Positions 1-10,174 of a DNA stretch of 60,509 bases are shown here, piece by piece; the stretch's first letter is position 1; every line of letters starts with the position of its first letter. Source of the stretch: Nemertoderma westbladi (taxonomy: Eukaryota > Xenacoelomorpha > Nemertodermatida > Nemertodermatidae); the NCBI GenBank assembly GCA_032718475.1, contig JAUCBJ010007907.1, positions 1-60,509 of the forward strand, given 5' to 3'. The notes below the pieces were generated by a model, which saw only the letters and a list, made by a program, of their open reading frames with translations, did not search any database and was not told the DNA's origin. Position numbers and translations under genes: made by a program.

Positions 1-860
1 TGGGGTTGATGTTAATATGTTGGGGCCCATACACCTATCCGCAATAATTCCCCCCTCCCCTGGGTATATGTTATGTCCCTGCATGCTGTAGTCATACTGC
101 TGTGCTGGTACCGGTATAGGCCTATCAGCTTCTGGCCTACTCGCCGGTATGTATTCCGCGACTTCCGGGTTTAATCCCGTTGTCCGCGCTATCCTATCGC
201 CTACATTGCCTCTCTCAGTATGGCCTACGGTATGTGCAGTAAGACCTACAGTATGCCCTACAGTCTGCATGTGTTGCTCGGGATCGAAGTTTATTCTTCT
301 CGAATAATCCTCCCCGCGGCTACCGTATTCTCGATCGGTAGGTATATTCCGTCGGAAAGTTTCTCTTCGACCCCCCTCTCCACTGTTTTCATCTTCGTAC
401 CGGTACATCGCGTACCCCTCTCTCGGCGTGTAATGCGTCTCATCGGATCGCATCCCTCCGGGGCGACGGCAATCTCCCGGAGTCCGACCCCACTGACTCT
501 CCGTTCTCATCTCGACTACCGACGGCTCGCTGTCCGTCCTCGCTCTTCTATCTTTTGCGGCGATACTTCTACTACTCTCTTCCTCTCTTCTCCTATCAGT
601 GGAATATTCCCGCTCACGAGATCTCTCGTCGACCTCCCGGTTAAACCCCACTGTTCTTCTTTCCTCCTCTGATCGGGCTCGACGCTCCGTCTGCCCTCCC
701 GCGACGTCAACCTGTCTTTCTCTGCTCGATCGCACGTCGCTGGGGATACTCGCAATCCCCCTATTACTTTCCGTCGCCGGTTGTTGCGGTTTACCTTGTT
801 CGGCCCTCGCATTGTCCGCTGACGGCTGTGGGACACTCTCTGCCCCCCCCCCTCTCGCCG
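1..860 (-). CDS. Downstream part of Gag-like ORF, open to the left window edge
   Basis: On the minus strand one frame is free of stops from about position 860 down to base 1, so it runs out of the window. It continues the Gag-like ORF at 861-3143 but in another frame. The predicted protein is rich in Arg, Glu and Ser (for example REREYSTDRRREEESSRS), then becomes mixed with Tyr, Pro and Gly near the edge. Two ten-base C runs on the + strand (843-852 and 889-898) lie exactly where the frame changes, so slippage or a sequencing/assembly indel there could join the two parts. No enzyme motif is visible. I infer a disordered, RNA-binding-like portion of a retroelement Gag; a host gene cannot be excluded. 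Confidence 0.45.
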
Positions 861-3143
861 CTAACTTTCTGTTGTGGGGTGCTCGTAGCCCCCCCCCCAC
901 TCGCTACATCTAACTTCGCTACCTCTCGCCCCGCTACTATATATCTCTCTAGTCGACACATCAACCCTACCACAGTCGGGTCTATTCACCCCCGCCTCTC
1001 CCTCTGCTATTGCGCGGCCTACTGGACCCTCTACTCCCTGCCTACCAACTACGTGGCCTACCAGGCCCTCTGCTCCCTGTCTACTAACTACGTGGCCTAC
1101 CAGGCCCTCTGCTCCCTGTCTACTAACTACGTGGCCTACCAGGCCCTCTGCTGCCTGTCTACTAACTACGTGGCCTACCAGGCCCTCTGCTGCCTGTCTA
1201 CTAACTACGTGGCCTACCAGGCCCTCTGCTCCCTGGTTATGTAGGCCAGACGTATTTACATTAATAGCACCCATATTGGAAACGGAATTAATTTGCCCGT
1301 TTGAAACAAAATCATTTGTATTATTCTGCGCGACTACGTTATCTGAATTATTTTGTAAATTCGGGCTAAGATCATTATTTAAATTATTCGAATTATTTTG
1401 TGTAATTGCGTTATTTAAGTTATTTTGTAGGTCCGAATTCGGGTTATTATTTTGATTATTTGAATTATTTTGCGTAACTACATCAATATTAGGATTATTT
1501 TCTACATTAATACTAGGGACGTTCTGATTTAAATTTAAGTTACTACCACTAGGTAAAGTATTCCCTGCAATAAAGGTTTGATTAGAGTTATCCCATACGG
1601 TACTATTAATATCAACAACGTCTACTGTACCATCATTATTATTACCCCCCCCGCCCGTACGGTCACACCAGTTTTGGGTCTGTCGTGCGGTCCCTGTCAG
1701 TGGGGTATTAATAAACGTGTCTACGGCCCCTGGCTCCTCAAAAATACTCGAGCCGGCCCCGCTTTCAGACGGCAACGCTCGGACCAGTTCCAGCTCGTGC
1801 GCCCGTCTAATCTTATTTTTCGCCGATTCACCTTGGCGTTTCTCTAAATCCCTTAGCTCTTGCTCAGCCTTTGCCCCTCTCTTCTCACTCTCCTGACTGT
1901 CCCGTCTGGCCGACTCTACCACACTCCTAGCGATCTCCCTTCGCCTCGCCTCACGCTCCTTACGTTCCTTTTCCTTTCTCGCCTCATATTCCTTGCGTTC
2001 CGCCTCACGCTCTTTGCGTTCCTTTTCTTCCCTAGCCTCACGCTCTCTACACTCCTTTTCCTCTATTTCGTCACTCTCCCTAAGGCTCCTCAAAGCCCTT
2101 TCGAGCCTCTCTCCGTTCTCTTTAATCAATGCCGCTTCCCTCGCTAACCGCGCTCTCCCCTCCTCTAACCGTTCCTCCATTTCCTTCTGACCTTGCTCTG
2201 CCACGTCGAGACGGTATGCGGCACCTACCTCTCTCACCACTCTTTCTTTCGCGGAGGATGTAACAGACTTATCGGTTATGACGGACTTCCCCCGCCTTCC
2301 CGACCTACTAACTTTCTCCCCCTTCCCGGAGCTTTCTCCGACCGACGAGGCCGAATCCTCGGGGTTAACCTCGGATTCGCCCCCTTCGAGTCCCCTCCAA
2401 CCCACTGGTTTTACTCCCCGGGCATCGACCAAGTATGGCCCTATGTACACTGGCGCTACACTAGGTTCCATACTCCCACACTCCCATAGTTCAAACAGTT
2501 CGCCGGCTATCCTTTCTGCTCTCTCCCCGGCCAGTTCTCTCTGCCCAAAACGTATTAGGTAATTTAAGTGTTTATCCGACTCACCTAGTCGCTTTCTCAG
2601 TCTCACCTCGTCTACCTTCGCCCCTTCCTTCTTGGCGTCGTTTATCAGCTTCCGGGTCGCGTTGTAGGCCCGTCGAAGTCGCTCAGAAACCCCGACGTCC
2701 TCGTCGCCGACCTCTCCTCCGTCCCTCCGGGTTCGACGTCGTACCGGCGGCTCCACCGTCGCCGTTCCGGTGGGCCGTCCGTCGCCCTCGGCCTGTAGCT
2801 GGCCGGCGACATCGGTACCGATCTCTCCTCCTTCTCTTCGTCTCCGGCGTCGCACCGTCGGCCCCACCCGCCGTTCGGTGGGCCGCTCGTCGCCCTCGGC
2901 CGGTAGCTGGCCGGCGACATCGGCGCGCCGTTCTCCCTCTCGTGTCGACTCGTCTCCTTCTCCCTCCATCTCGCTCTCTTTCTCTCTTGGTTCGACTTCG
3001 GGTTCCAGGCCCTCCTCGTCCTGGACTTCCGGTTCGCCCGTTATCGATGGCTCCGGCGTCGTGGGCCTGTATCGCTTAGTCGCGGCCTCGCGGATCGTTA
3101 GGTCTTCGTCCGGGGTCCGCGGTCGGTGTCTCACCCGATTCAC
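861..3143 (-). CDS. Gag-like retroelement ORF with coiled coil and 13-residue repeats
   Basis: 760 codons. The acidic/Arg-rich N-terminus contains an imperfect duplication (GTDVAGQLQAEGDGRPT versus a similar block 40 residues earlier). The middle has a short predicted helical domain (around ERLRRAYNATRKLIND), then a long charged coiled coil of (K/R)E-rich heptads, an Asn-rich low-complexity segment, and five near-identical 13-residue repeats (AEGLVGHVVSRQ type). No catalytic motif is present. The layout resembles Gag of a BEL/Pao-type element but no family hallmark is seen, so this is inference. The open frame starts at a GTG at 3143; an ATG four bases upstream (about 3147) opens another frame that closes after 24 codons, which suggests a small early frameshift. 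It follows the BEL pol gene on the same strand. Confidence 0.5.
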   Translation of the reverse strand: MNRVRHRPRTPDEDLTIREAATKRYRPTTPEPSITGEPEVQDEEGLEPEVEPREKESEMEGEGDESTREGERRADVAGQLPAEGDERPTERRVGPTVRRRRRREGGEIGTDVAGQLQAEGDGRPTGTATVEPPVRRRTRRDGGEVGDEDVGVSERLRRAYNATRKLINDAKKEGAKVDEVRLRKRLGESDKHLNYLIRFGQRELAGERAERIAGELFELWECGSMEPSVAPVYIGPYLVDARGVKPVGWRGLEGGESEVNPEDSASSVGESSGKGEKVSRSGRRGKSVITDKSVTSSAKERVVREVGAAYRLDVAEQGQKEMEERLEEGRARLAREAALIKENGERLERALRSLRESDEIEEKECREREAREEKERKEREAERKEYEARKEKERKEREARRREIARSVVESARRDSQESEKRGAKAEQELRDLEKRQGESAKNKIRRAHELELVRALPSESGAGSSIFEEPGAVDTFINTPLTGTARQTQNWCDRTGGGGNNNDGTVDVVDINSTVWDNSNQTFIAGNTLPSGSNLNLNQNVPSINVENNPNIDVVTQNNSNNQNNNPNSDLQNNLNNAITQNNSNNLNNDLSPNLQNNSDNVVAQNNTNDFVSNGQINSVSNMGAINVNTSGLHNQGAEGLVGHVVSRQAAEGLVGHVVSRQAAEGLVGHVVSRQGAEGLVGHVVSRQGAEGLVGHVVGRQGVEGPVGRAIAEGEAGVNRPDCGRVDVSTREIYSSGARGSEVRCSEWGGGYEHPTTES
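1031..1240 (-). repeat. 39-bp tandem repeat inside the Gag-like ORF
   Basis: About five copies of a 39-bp unit (+ strand core CCTACCAACTACGTGGCCTA) encode 13-residue repeats on the minus strand. The period is a multiple of three, so copy-number change keeps the frame. Copies differ at only a few positions, indicating recent expansion. Confidence 0.9.
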
Positions 3144-3794
3144 TCATCTTGTCTTGTGTCTGAATTATTCGGCTAGCTGGGTTGCAGTTCTTAGAGTTTA
3201 ACTAGGGCGGCAGCTCGGTTTTAGTTACTGAGTTTAGCTGGGGAAGCAACACCGTTTAGTTACTGTGACGGGATCCAGGAGGGATCCCGATTTATCCGGT
3301 GTGGTATTTAGTCCACGCGTCCCCGCCGTGTATAAGAGTGAAATAAAGATAACTGAGTTCTGAAGTTCGGTGTATAATAAGAGGTTATAAGATATAGATA
3401 TATTGTGAATGTGTACAAGGCGGGATACGGTAACTAAAGTCCCGTGATCCCCTAACTAAACTAATTGGCTGTACCCTACGCTAGCACTGCTGCACTGAGA
3501 TAACTGAATCACTGATTAATAGGTTATTGGTTATATTGCACGGTGGCCTTACTGCTACTCAATCGATGCCATTCCCCCCTCTGATTGGTTAGTACCCTTG
3601 TTGGCGCCCCGTGGAGTATTCCCGTTCACTCCACCTGTTCTCTCTGGGTTAGGGGTTTGGCCCCTGACCCTCTATTGTGTGCTTCCTTCCCACTCTTATT
3701 GGGATGGCACGAGTTGGTTAATTGCCCAATCTCGTGGCTCCCAATATTGCTTATCGGCTAATAACTTTATGGGGTGTTGGCGGGATTGAATAAG
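3144..3794. other. Non-coding spacer between BEL pol and Gag-like ORF; possible LTR/leader
   Basis: No convincing gene. On the minus strand there is a purine run (AGAGGGGGGAATGG, about 3571-3584) that looks like a polypurine tract followed by TGG. A TTGGCGCCCCG motif at about 3601 on the + strand resembles a primer-binding site but points the wrong way for the neighbouring genes. I could not find a matching second copy upstream of the BEL gag, so an LTR is only a possibility. Confidence 0.3.
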
Positions 3795-6353
3795 CTAACA
3801 TGAGGAATTAGGGAGGTGGTCGTGGGGAAGAGTGTCTTGCCTTCCATAGTTTCCAGAGAGTTCTCTGTCTCTTTCCAGTAAACATAAACGACCAACTGGG
3901 CGATTGAGTTGTTGCATCTCAAAGATTATGCCTGGCTTCTTGAAGTTACGCCGCATGACGACAAGTTCTACTGAGCGCACTAAACCATCATCCGAGATGT
4001 GAGTCTCGATGATACGACCTGTCTGCCACCGTTTACGTGGGAGGTCTTCATCTACAATAAGCACCATATCTCCGGCGCTGACGTTTTCTTGCTGCGCAAA
4101 CCACTTAGTTCGAAGTTGTAGCGTGGGCAGATAATGTTTCTCGAAATGGTCAGCGAAACGACGGGATAGCAACTGCATAAGTTGCCAAGTTCGACGGCAG
4201 TATTCGTCTCCGTCTGCAATCTCCGATCGTGGGAGCATGGCTACAGGTTTCTTCAGTAGGAAGTGCGCGGGTGTTAGCGCTTCCAGGGAATCGGGACTCG
4301 ATGAGACTGGCATAAGCGGTCTCTCGTTGAGATAGGCAGCTATTTCCTCCATTAACGTCCGCAAAAGTTCGTCGGTGAGATACGCGCGGCATGGCACTAT
4401 AAAGTGAAATGCGGTTTTGACACTTCGAATTAATCTCTCCCAACTTCCTCCCCACCAAGGGGCGTCGGCGGCGTTGAAGGTCCAGCTAGACGCTGTTATC
4501 CTTAGCTGGTCGTCCACCTGTCTTTGGTTCCAGTCCTTCACGTAAGCCTGTATTTCGTTGTTGGCACCAATGAAGTTCGTTCCCTTATCCGATCTCATGG
4601 TATTACTCGTCCCGAAGCGAGCGATCTGTCGGCGTAAACTTAAGACGAAGCTGTTGGTAGATAGATCGTTCACCATATCGAGATGGATGGCTCTACAAGT
4701 CATGCATACGAAGATGACACACCATCTCTTGACTATAGTCCTAGCACGATATACTTCAATAGGGCCAAATAAATCTACACCAGTATTAGTAAAAGGTGGT
4801 TCATAGAAGCTTACTCGTTCCCTAGGTAATTCTGCCTCTCGCTGTGTTAAAGGCCTACTGAATGCTTTCCTACAGGGTATGCAGTTCCTAAGAACTTGGT
4901 TCAGAGCTCTACGGGGTTTATCAAAATAATAGCGAGTTCGAATTTCGCTAAGAACTCGTTCTCTACCAGCATGATAAAGTTTACTGTGAACATCTACAAT
5001 CATCTTGATTTGTACTTCAAGATTTCTAATGAGTATGGGGAATTTAGTGTCAAAGGATAATGGCGCATTGGTGAGCCTTCCTCCAACACGTATTAACCCA
5101 TCTATCATTGTGCTAGAGAATCGATCCCTTAAGCGCATCTGCGGATTTCTCAACAACAGGAAATACTTATCGGAATCCTCATAGCATTGCAGGAGTCTCA
5201 GTATCTGCTTATTGGTTTCTTCATGCTCCTGGTAACTAATTTTCTTCTTTAGAAACCGGTCGGATGTTTTATATTTGGGTAAATTTTTAATAACATGAAC
5301 TTGTGCAGATGTCAATGGAGCGGTATCACTAGTGGTCTTCGTCTTGGAGTAGTGATGATGAAAACATCGCCTTAAATATGTGACGGCTTTACAGAGCCGA
5401 TTCCAGGAACTGTAGTGATGCATTGCTCTCTGCAGCAGGGGTGAGATTCCTTGCGAGACGTCTGGTATTCCAGATTTCCAATCTCTATCTCTAATTTCCA
5501 CAACAGACTTATTTGTGGCGAGGGATTGTGGATCCGAAGCATCATTCCCGGAAGTATGTAATACAGATAGATCGATCGTCGGTTTAAATAACTTCGATTT
5601 ACTCGCCCGGGTTTTAGGTTTGACTGTCTCCGCTCCCTTGGCTTGTCTAATCTCCGCCGTAGTAAGGTGAGGAGGCCATTCATCCTCTTCCTTGCTCAGG
5701 AAGTCGGGTCCACCCAACCAATCTGGAGTATCTATCAGTTCCTGTGGAGTTGCTCCCCTGGAGGCGATATCGGCTGGATTAATCGTACCAGGGCAATGTC
5801 TCCATTGATCTATCTTTGTGCGACTAAGAATAATAGCTACCCTGTTAGTAACAAAAACGCTGAACTGACAGACTTCATTGGTTAGATACTCCAACACGAG
5901 TAAAGCGTCGGTCCAATAAACCGTTTTCTCCAGTGGATAGTCGATTTGTTCTGTTACGTTCCGGCCGATGGCTGTAGCGTATAAGGCCGCCTTTAACTCC
6001 GCTCGAGGAACCTTTAACTTGTTGTTAATCAATGCCTTAGAGGTAACCAAGGCGACTTTGATTCCATCCGGAGTTTCGACTCGCAGATATGCTACTATAC
6101 CTATTCCCATGTCGCTGGCGTCTCCAAACACATGGAGTTGATAGGAATACGTAGGAAGAACATGACCAAAATATGCACGGGAAATTATAAAGTTCTCGAT
6201 GGCCGGTAGAGAATCTTCCCATTTCATCCATTTCTTCAACAGTTCTCCCTTAAGCGGATCGTCCCATGAGTGGTTTTCAAGCCACATTTGTTGTACTAAA
6301 CTCCGAGCAATCAATATAACTGGGCGAAATAAGTGCTCAGGATACTTAAACAA
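3795..6353 (-). pseudogene. BEL/Pao pol, C-terminal part: RNase H, integrase, C-terminal DUF5641-like
   Basis: 852 codons continuing the pol ORF at 6311-10174 in another frame. In order: end of the RT-thumb/Peptidase_A17-type region, RNase H (HVFGDASDMGIGIVAYLR, about residues 74-91), integrase zinc-binding region, integrase core with the D-D-E triad in NTGVDLFGP, RSDKGTNF and WWGGSWERLIRS, and a basic C-terminal domain (around GDMVLIVDEDLPRKRW). These are the hallmarks of BEL/Pao pol. The join to the upstream frame is broken at about 6330-6350: the conserved Asp-Pro-Leu-Gly segment expected there is missing, so a small deletion whose length is not a multiple of three caused the frameshift. 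Otherwise the reading frame is long and uninterrupted, so inactivation seems fairly recent. Confidence 0.9.
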
Positions 6354-9300
6354 ATCCGTTTGGTCCGAACTGCATTATCTCGCTGTTTTAACTGAAAAAA
6401 CAGGATGTCTCTTTCAGTGTCCCACTTCAAGCCAAGCGTCTTGGTTTCAGGAAGATCGTCCTTTATTAAGTCTAGGTCTTTCGTTCCTCGGTCTTCTACC
6501 GGTATCGCTTCCAGAAACTCACGGGAGTTGCTGGTGAATTTCGTCAGTCGAAATCCACCTCTTTTCAAACACTCTACCGTTCCTTTCGCGACATCTATGG
6601 CTTCTTCTACTGATGGAAGGGACCTTAAATTGTCGTCTATGTATATATTACGCTTGATGTTTTCTATCACCTCTTTGGAGAAGGCGTCTCGGTTGTCATT
6701 CGCAGTGGTTCGCACCACGGAGCAGGCGTTGGAAGGGCTTGATATGATCCCAAAAGCCTGGATGGTCATCCAGTACTCTACCGGTTTCTGGTTGAGGTCT
6801 CCTTCAGGCCACCACAGAAATCTCAGGCTGTCTCTATCTCTATCCAGCGCCTTGACTTGTAAGAACATTCCTTCTATATCGGAGGCGAACGCGATGGAAT
6901 ATTGTCTTAATCTTAAAAGTATTCCCAACAAAGATTGGAGTAAGTTGGGTCCTGGTAACAACTCGGAATTGAGGGATTGGCCCATATATAGGGCGGAGCC
7001 ATCGAATACGACTCGTACTTCGTGGGGTTTACCGGGTTTGGGAACGTAATGATGTGTTAAGTAATACGTTCTCTCAGTCACTGGTGTTCCTTCCGGTACT
7101 CGCTCCGCGTATCCCTTTGTTATAAATTTCTTCAACTGAGTTTGGTACATTTCTTTAGCTGAAGCATTGGCCGTAAGGTGTCGATGTAATTGAGCGATTC
7201 TTTTCTCTGCCAAGGGTCTGTTATTTATAAATCTAGGTTCTCGTTTTCGAAATGGTAGGCCGATTTCATATCTACCTTGGTCCTTTAAAAAACGTGTAGT
7301 TGTTTCCTGGATTTGCTTGGCTCTTTCTTCTTCTATCGATAGGGCCTTATCGTATGAATTGGGCTCTACCAGTTCTTGAGTAAAGAATCGTATGGCGATT
7401 TCGTCCCGAGTTCTAGCGTTGCAGCGCTCTATCTCATCATTTAGTTCGTCATTGTAATCAATGGGTCCCGATGGGCGAATCAGTTGACATAGGTTCACCT
7501 GGTTTTTCCACGTTTTGTTTTCTGTAAGTAGGTCGATTGTGTTCTCTTCGTCGAAGAGTTGGTAGATGTCGTCATTATCTGAGGAGTATGGTGTTCCTTC
7601 AGTTAGTTCGTCCACCTCACTGCTCTCCACTTCCCCATCGTTTACTTGGTATATTCGTTCTTGTGGCATTCTCTCTTCGAGAGTTCTGCGGGAAGGGCCA
7701 GTAAAGTACCAACCTACTCTAGTTCTTACCGCATAGGTTTGCAGTGGCTGCGGTTGAGCAGGCCGTTTCTCCAATGTCTCGAGCGCCTCATGCGCGTTTT
7801 GGCCGATGAGTATTTGCACTCCAGGATAATCTGTCTGGAATCGAGGTATCTTAAGATGTTGGATGCTCTCATCCTCGTCCCAATTATAAAGGTCTGCTTG
7901 AGTAGTAGCGAAGTTCTTTATAGCCACCATTTTTACCGACCTTATACCTTGTGCTCCTAATTTATCCTGGGGGGTGGACAACACACCTACATAGTAATCT
8001 GCCGTTAGGGTAGATTTCCAAACCTGCATAATTCCTGACATATTCAATTTAGTCCGGAATTTGGGTTGTCCAGCAAAGATATCTTTGGCTAGTTCTTGAT
8101 CGATGAATGTTCCTGTGCTGCCGGAGTCAAGGAGGGCGTTCACTATGTAACTTTTGTTAGGACCATGAACTCTTACCTGCACTACAGGAAATTCTCTGAT
8201 TCCTACGTTGGAAGTTGGAGCTTTCCAAGATGGTTGTCTGGCGAAAGTAGTTGGGGGGAACTCATTGTCGGTGTCCTTTTCATAAGTAAGTGCTCGATAC
8301 ACTGCGGTATTGATTAGATAACAGGATTCGTTGGCGTCGGAGAATTCGTCAGTATAGAATCCTTCCATCTCAGATAGTTGATCAGTGTCATTTACATCAC
8401 TGAATTGGACATGTAGTTCGGGCTCACTTATCTGACTCGGTTTGTCTCGTTCGAACTCACTGTGTAACAAGATGTGATGTTTCGCGCCACACTTTGCACA
8501 CTTTACGTCGGAGTAACAGGTTCGCCGTTGGTGTCCTGGTCTGAGGCAATTATAGCATAATCGCTTATCCCACACGACTGCACGTCTGTCTACAAGGGGT
8601 TTCTTTAGAAATTCAGCACACGCACTCAAACGGTGGGTCCCGTCGCACAGCGCACAGTTAGGTTTTATGTTACTCACTTTACCTTGGGTAACTTGATGCA
8701 CTCTCGTTCTTTCTTCGGGCTTTCTTCGGTGCATTCTGTTAGGAGACTGAGGAGGGGTCTTGGCAACCTGTTCTCTCCTATCGTTGTTTCGAGCCTTGTA
8801 TTTACTTACGTCTTTTGAGGTTTTGTCAACGTAGTAAGATCTATCAGTGTCTTTCCCGCTGTCCTCTTCTTGAGAAGCTTGGCTTTCGCCGTCGTCAGTA
8901 TAACACACCGGTGTTACTCTTCTCCTAGAAGCGGGTTTCTCACTTACCTTATTTTCCGAGGTTTTCTCTCTGGACTGCTTGATGAGTTGTAGTTTTACTT
9001 CACCATCTAAGAAGGACATGAGATCAGCCATGGTAGGGCTTCGTCGTTGCTTACCTAACCAGTCCAATTGTCTACAGATCTCCTGAATCTCATCGGAAAA
9101 CTCTATAATCCCGCTACTAAGGAAGTTTCGGGGGGCTACTAATTTTGCATACAAATACTTAGCTATGTTATCCTTGTTACCATACCTGATGTTTAATGTA
9201 TCCCAAACTTGTCTTAATCCTTCTGGATGTCCAATAAACTTTAACGCCATTAACTTGGGAGGTCCTTCCAAGCACTTGATGAGGAACCTAAGTTTCTCTC

Positions 9301-10174
9301 CGTTAGATAGCACAGAGTTCTGTATGCTGTCTTTGTAATATTCGTTGAAAGGTAACCATTTCATCTCATCTCCATTGAATTTGACGATCTCTCCCACTTT
9401 GACTGCTTGGCGGGCTTCTGTTCTAGCCATCTGACGCGTAAAGCTTTCTTGGGCCATCGTGTTATTTAATATCGAATTATCGGTATATAGATTTCTCGGA
9501 TCATTATCAGGTCTATAGGGAATATCTTTAACAACAGGTCTATAATCACCCTTAATAGGGTTTGCTATAGGAGTTTCTACTTCACTAGCAGTATAGATGC
9601 GTGTAGGCTCCACACCTTGCGCATGTAATACTTCAGACCTAACAGGTTGACACAATGTTACAGGGGGTATTGGTATACCTTTTTGTATATTGACTAATTT
9701 GTCGCGTTCTAGCGCGATACTTTGTTGCACTTCTTGTAATTCGGCCCTACCTTCCCTTACTGTTCCCTTAAGTTGGTGGACAGTCTCCTGCATCTGTCCG
9801 AGCAGGAGATTCATCCCCCGCCGTCCCTCCTCTACCCACTCGACCGCCGAAGCGGGAATCGCCAACATTGTAGCGGGCTGACGCGGGACGACGGGAGACA
9901 AATCTTTGATTTCTCTCTCAGCGTCCAGGACAGGGATATTCTCACGGACTGTTCTACCGGGTACATGCAGTGTAGTACTGTGTAAATGGAATTTAGAGTT
10001 TGTTTCAGGGAGTACAGGTGTCTCTAGCACCGAAGGGGTGGCTTCGAGAAAAGGCCTAATTATTTCAGGCTCATCTGTTATAGTAGGGAGTCTGTTGACG
10101 GTAATAATTCGGTCTGTGGGTTCTGTACTACCTACTGTTGTGCTAGCTAATTGTCTTCTAACAGCTGGGGGCAA
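6311..10174 (-). CDS. BEL/Pao pol, N-terminal part: DUF1759-like, zinc knuckles, protease, reverse transcriptase
   Basis: 1287 codons. Visible in order: a coiled region, a DUF1759-like capsid segment (KWLPFNEYYKDSIQNS), two zinc knuckles (CYNCLRPGHQRRTC and the following CAKCGAKHHILLH), an aspartic protease of the DUF1758 type (ALLDSGSTGTFID, about residue 680), and a reverse transcriptase with VVFDGSA, SDIEGMFLQV and the YIDD catalytic box (about residue 1176). The set and order are diagnostic of BEL/Pao. The ORF overlaps the 3' end of the upstream gag in the -1 frame; in-frame starts are weak (TTG at 10174), so frameshifting is more likely than independent initiation. It ends prematurely at about 6311 because of the deletion described for 3795-6353. 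Confidence 0.9.
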   Translation of the reverse strand: MPPAVRRQLASTTVGSTEPTDRIITVNRLPTITDEPEIIRPFLEATPSVLETPVLPETNSKFHLHSTTLHVPGRTVRENIPVLDAEREIKDLSPVVPRQPATMLAIPASAVEWVEEGRRGMNLLLGQMQETVHQLKGTVREGRAELQEVQQSIALERDKLVNIQKGIPIPPVTLCQPVRSEVLHAQGVEPTRIYTASEVETPIANPIKGDYRPVVKDIPYRPDNDPRNLYTDNSILNNTMAQESFTRQMARTEARQAVKVGEIVKFNGDEMKWLPFNEYYKDSIQNSVLSNGEKLRFLIKCLEGPPKLMALKFIGHPEGLRQVWDTLNIRYGNKDNIAKYLYAKLVAPRNFLSSGIIEFSDEIQEICRQLDWLGKQRRSPTMADLMSFLDGEVKLQLIKQSREKTSENKVSEKPASRRRVTPVCYTDDGESQASQEEDSGKDTDRSYYVDKTSKDVSKYKARNNDRREQVAKTPPQSPNRMHRRKPEERTRVHQVTQGKVSNIKPNCALCDGTHRLSACAEFLKKPLVDRRAVVWDKRLCYNCLRPGHQRRTCYSDVKCAKCGAKHHILLHSEFERDKPSQISEPELHVQFSDVNDTDQLSEMEGFYTDEFSDANESCYLINTAVYRALTYEKDTDNEFPPTTFARQPSWKAPTSNVGIREFPVVQVRVHGPNKSYIVNALLDSGSTGTFIDQELAKDIFAGQPKFRTKLNMSGIMQVWKSTLTADYYVGVLSTPQDKLGAQGIRSVKMVAIKNFATTQADLYNWDEDESIQHLKIPRFQTDYPGVQILIGQNAHEALETLEKRPAQPQPLQTYAVRTRVGWYFTGPSRRTLEERMPQERIYQVNDGEVESSEVDELTEGTPYSSDNDDIYQLFDEENTIDLLTENKTWKNQVNLCQLIRPSGPIDYNDELNDEIERCNARTRDEIAIRFFTQELVEPNSYDKALSIEEERAKQIQETTTRFLKDQGRYEIGLPFRKREPRFINNRPLAEKRIAQLHRHLTANASAKEMYQTQLKKFITKGYAERVPEGTPVTERTYYLTHHYVPKPGKPHEVRVVFDGSALYMGQSLNSELLPGPNLLQSLLGILLRLRQYSIAFASDIEGMFLQVKALDRDRDSLRFLWWPEGDLNQKPVEYWMTIQAFGIISSPSNACSVVRTTANDNRDAFSKEVIENIKRNIYIDDNLRSLPSVEEAIDVAKGTVECLKRGGFRLTKFTSNSREFLEAIPVEDRGTKDLDLIKDDLPETKTLGLKWDTERDILFFQLKQRDNAVRTKRICLSILSTYFAQLY

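Noticed and set aside
220-2562. Plus-strand ORFs of 60-150 codons (Ser/Pro/Leu-rich).
   Set aside because: They are antisense shadows of the Arg/Glu-rich Gag-like ORF on the minus strand.
3598-3625. Primer-binding site (TTGGCGCCCCG) on the + strand.
   Set aside because: All adjacent retroelement genes are on the minus strand and no LTR end or gag follows on the + strand.
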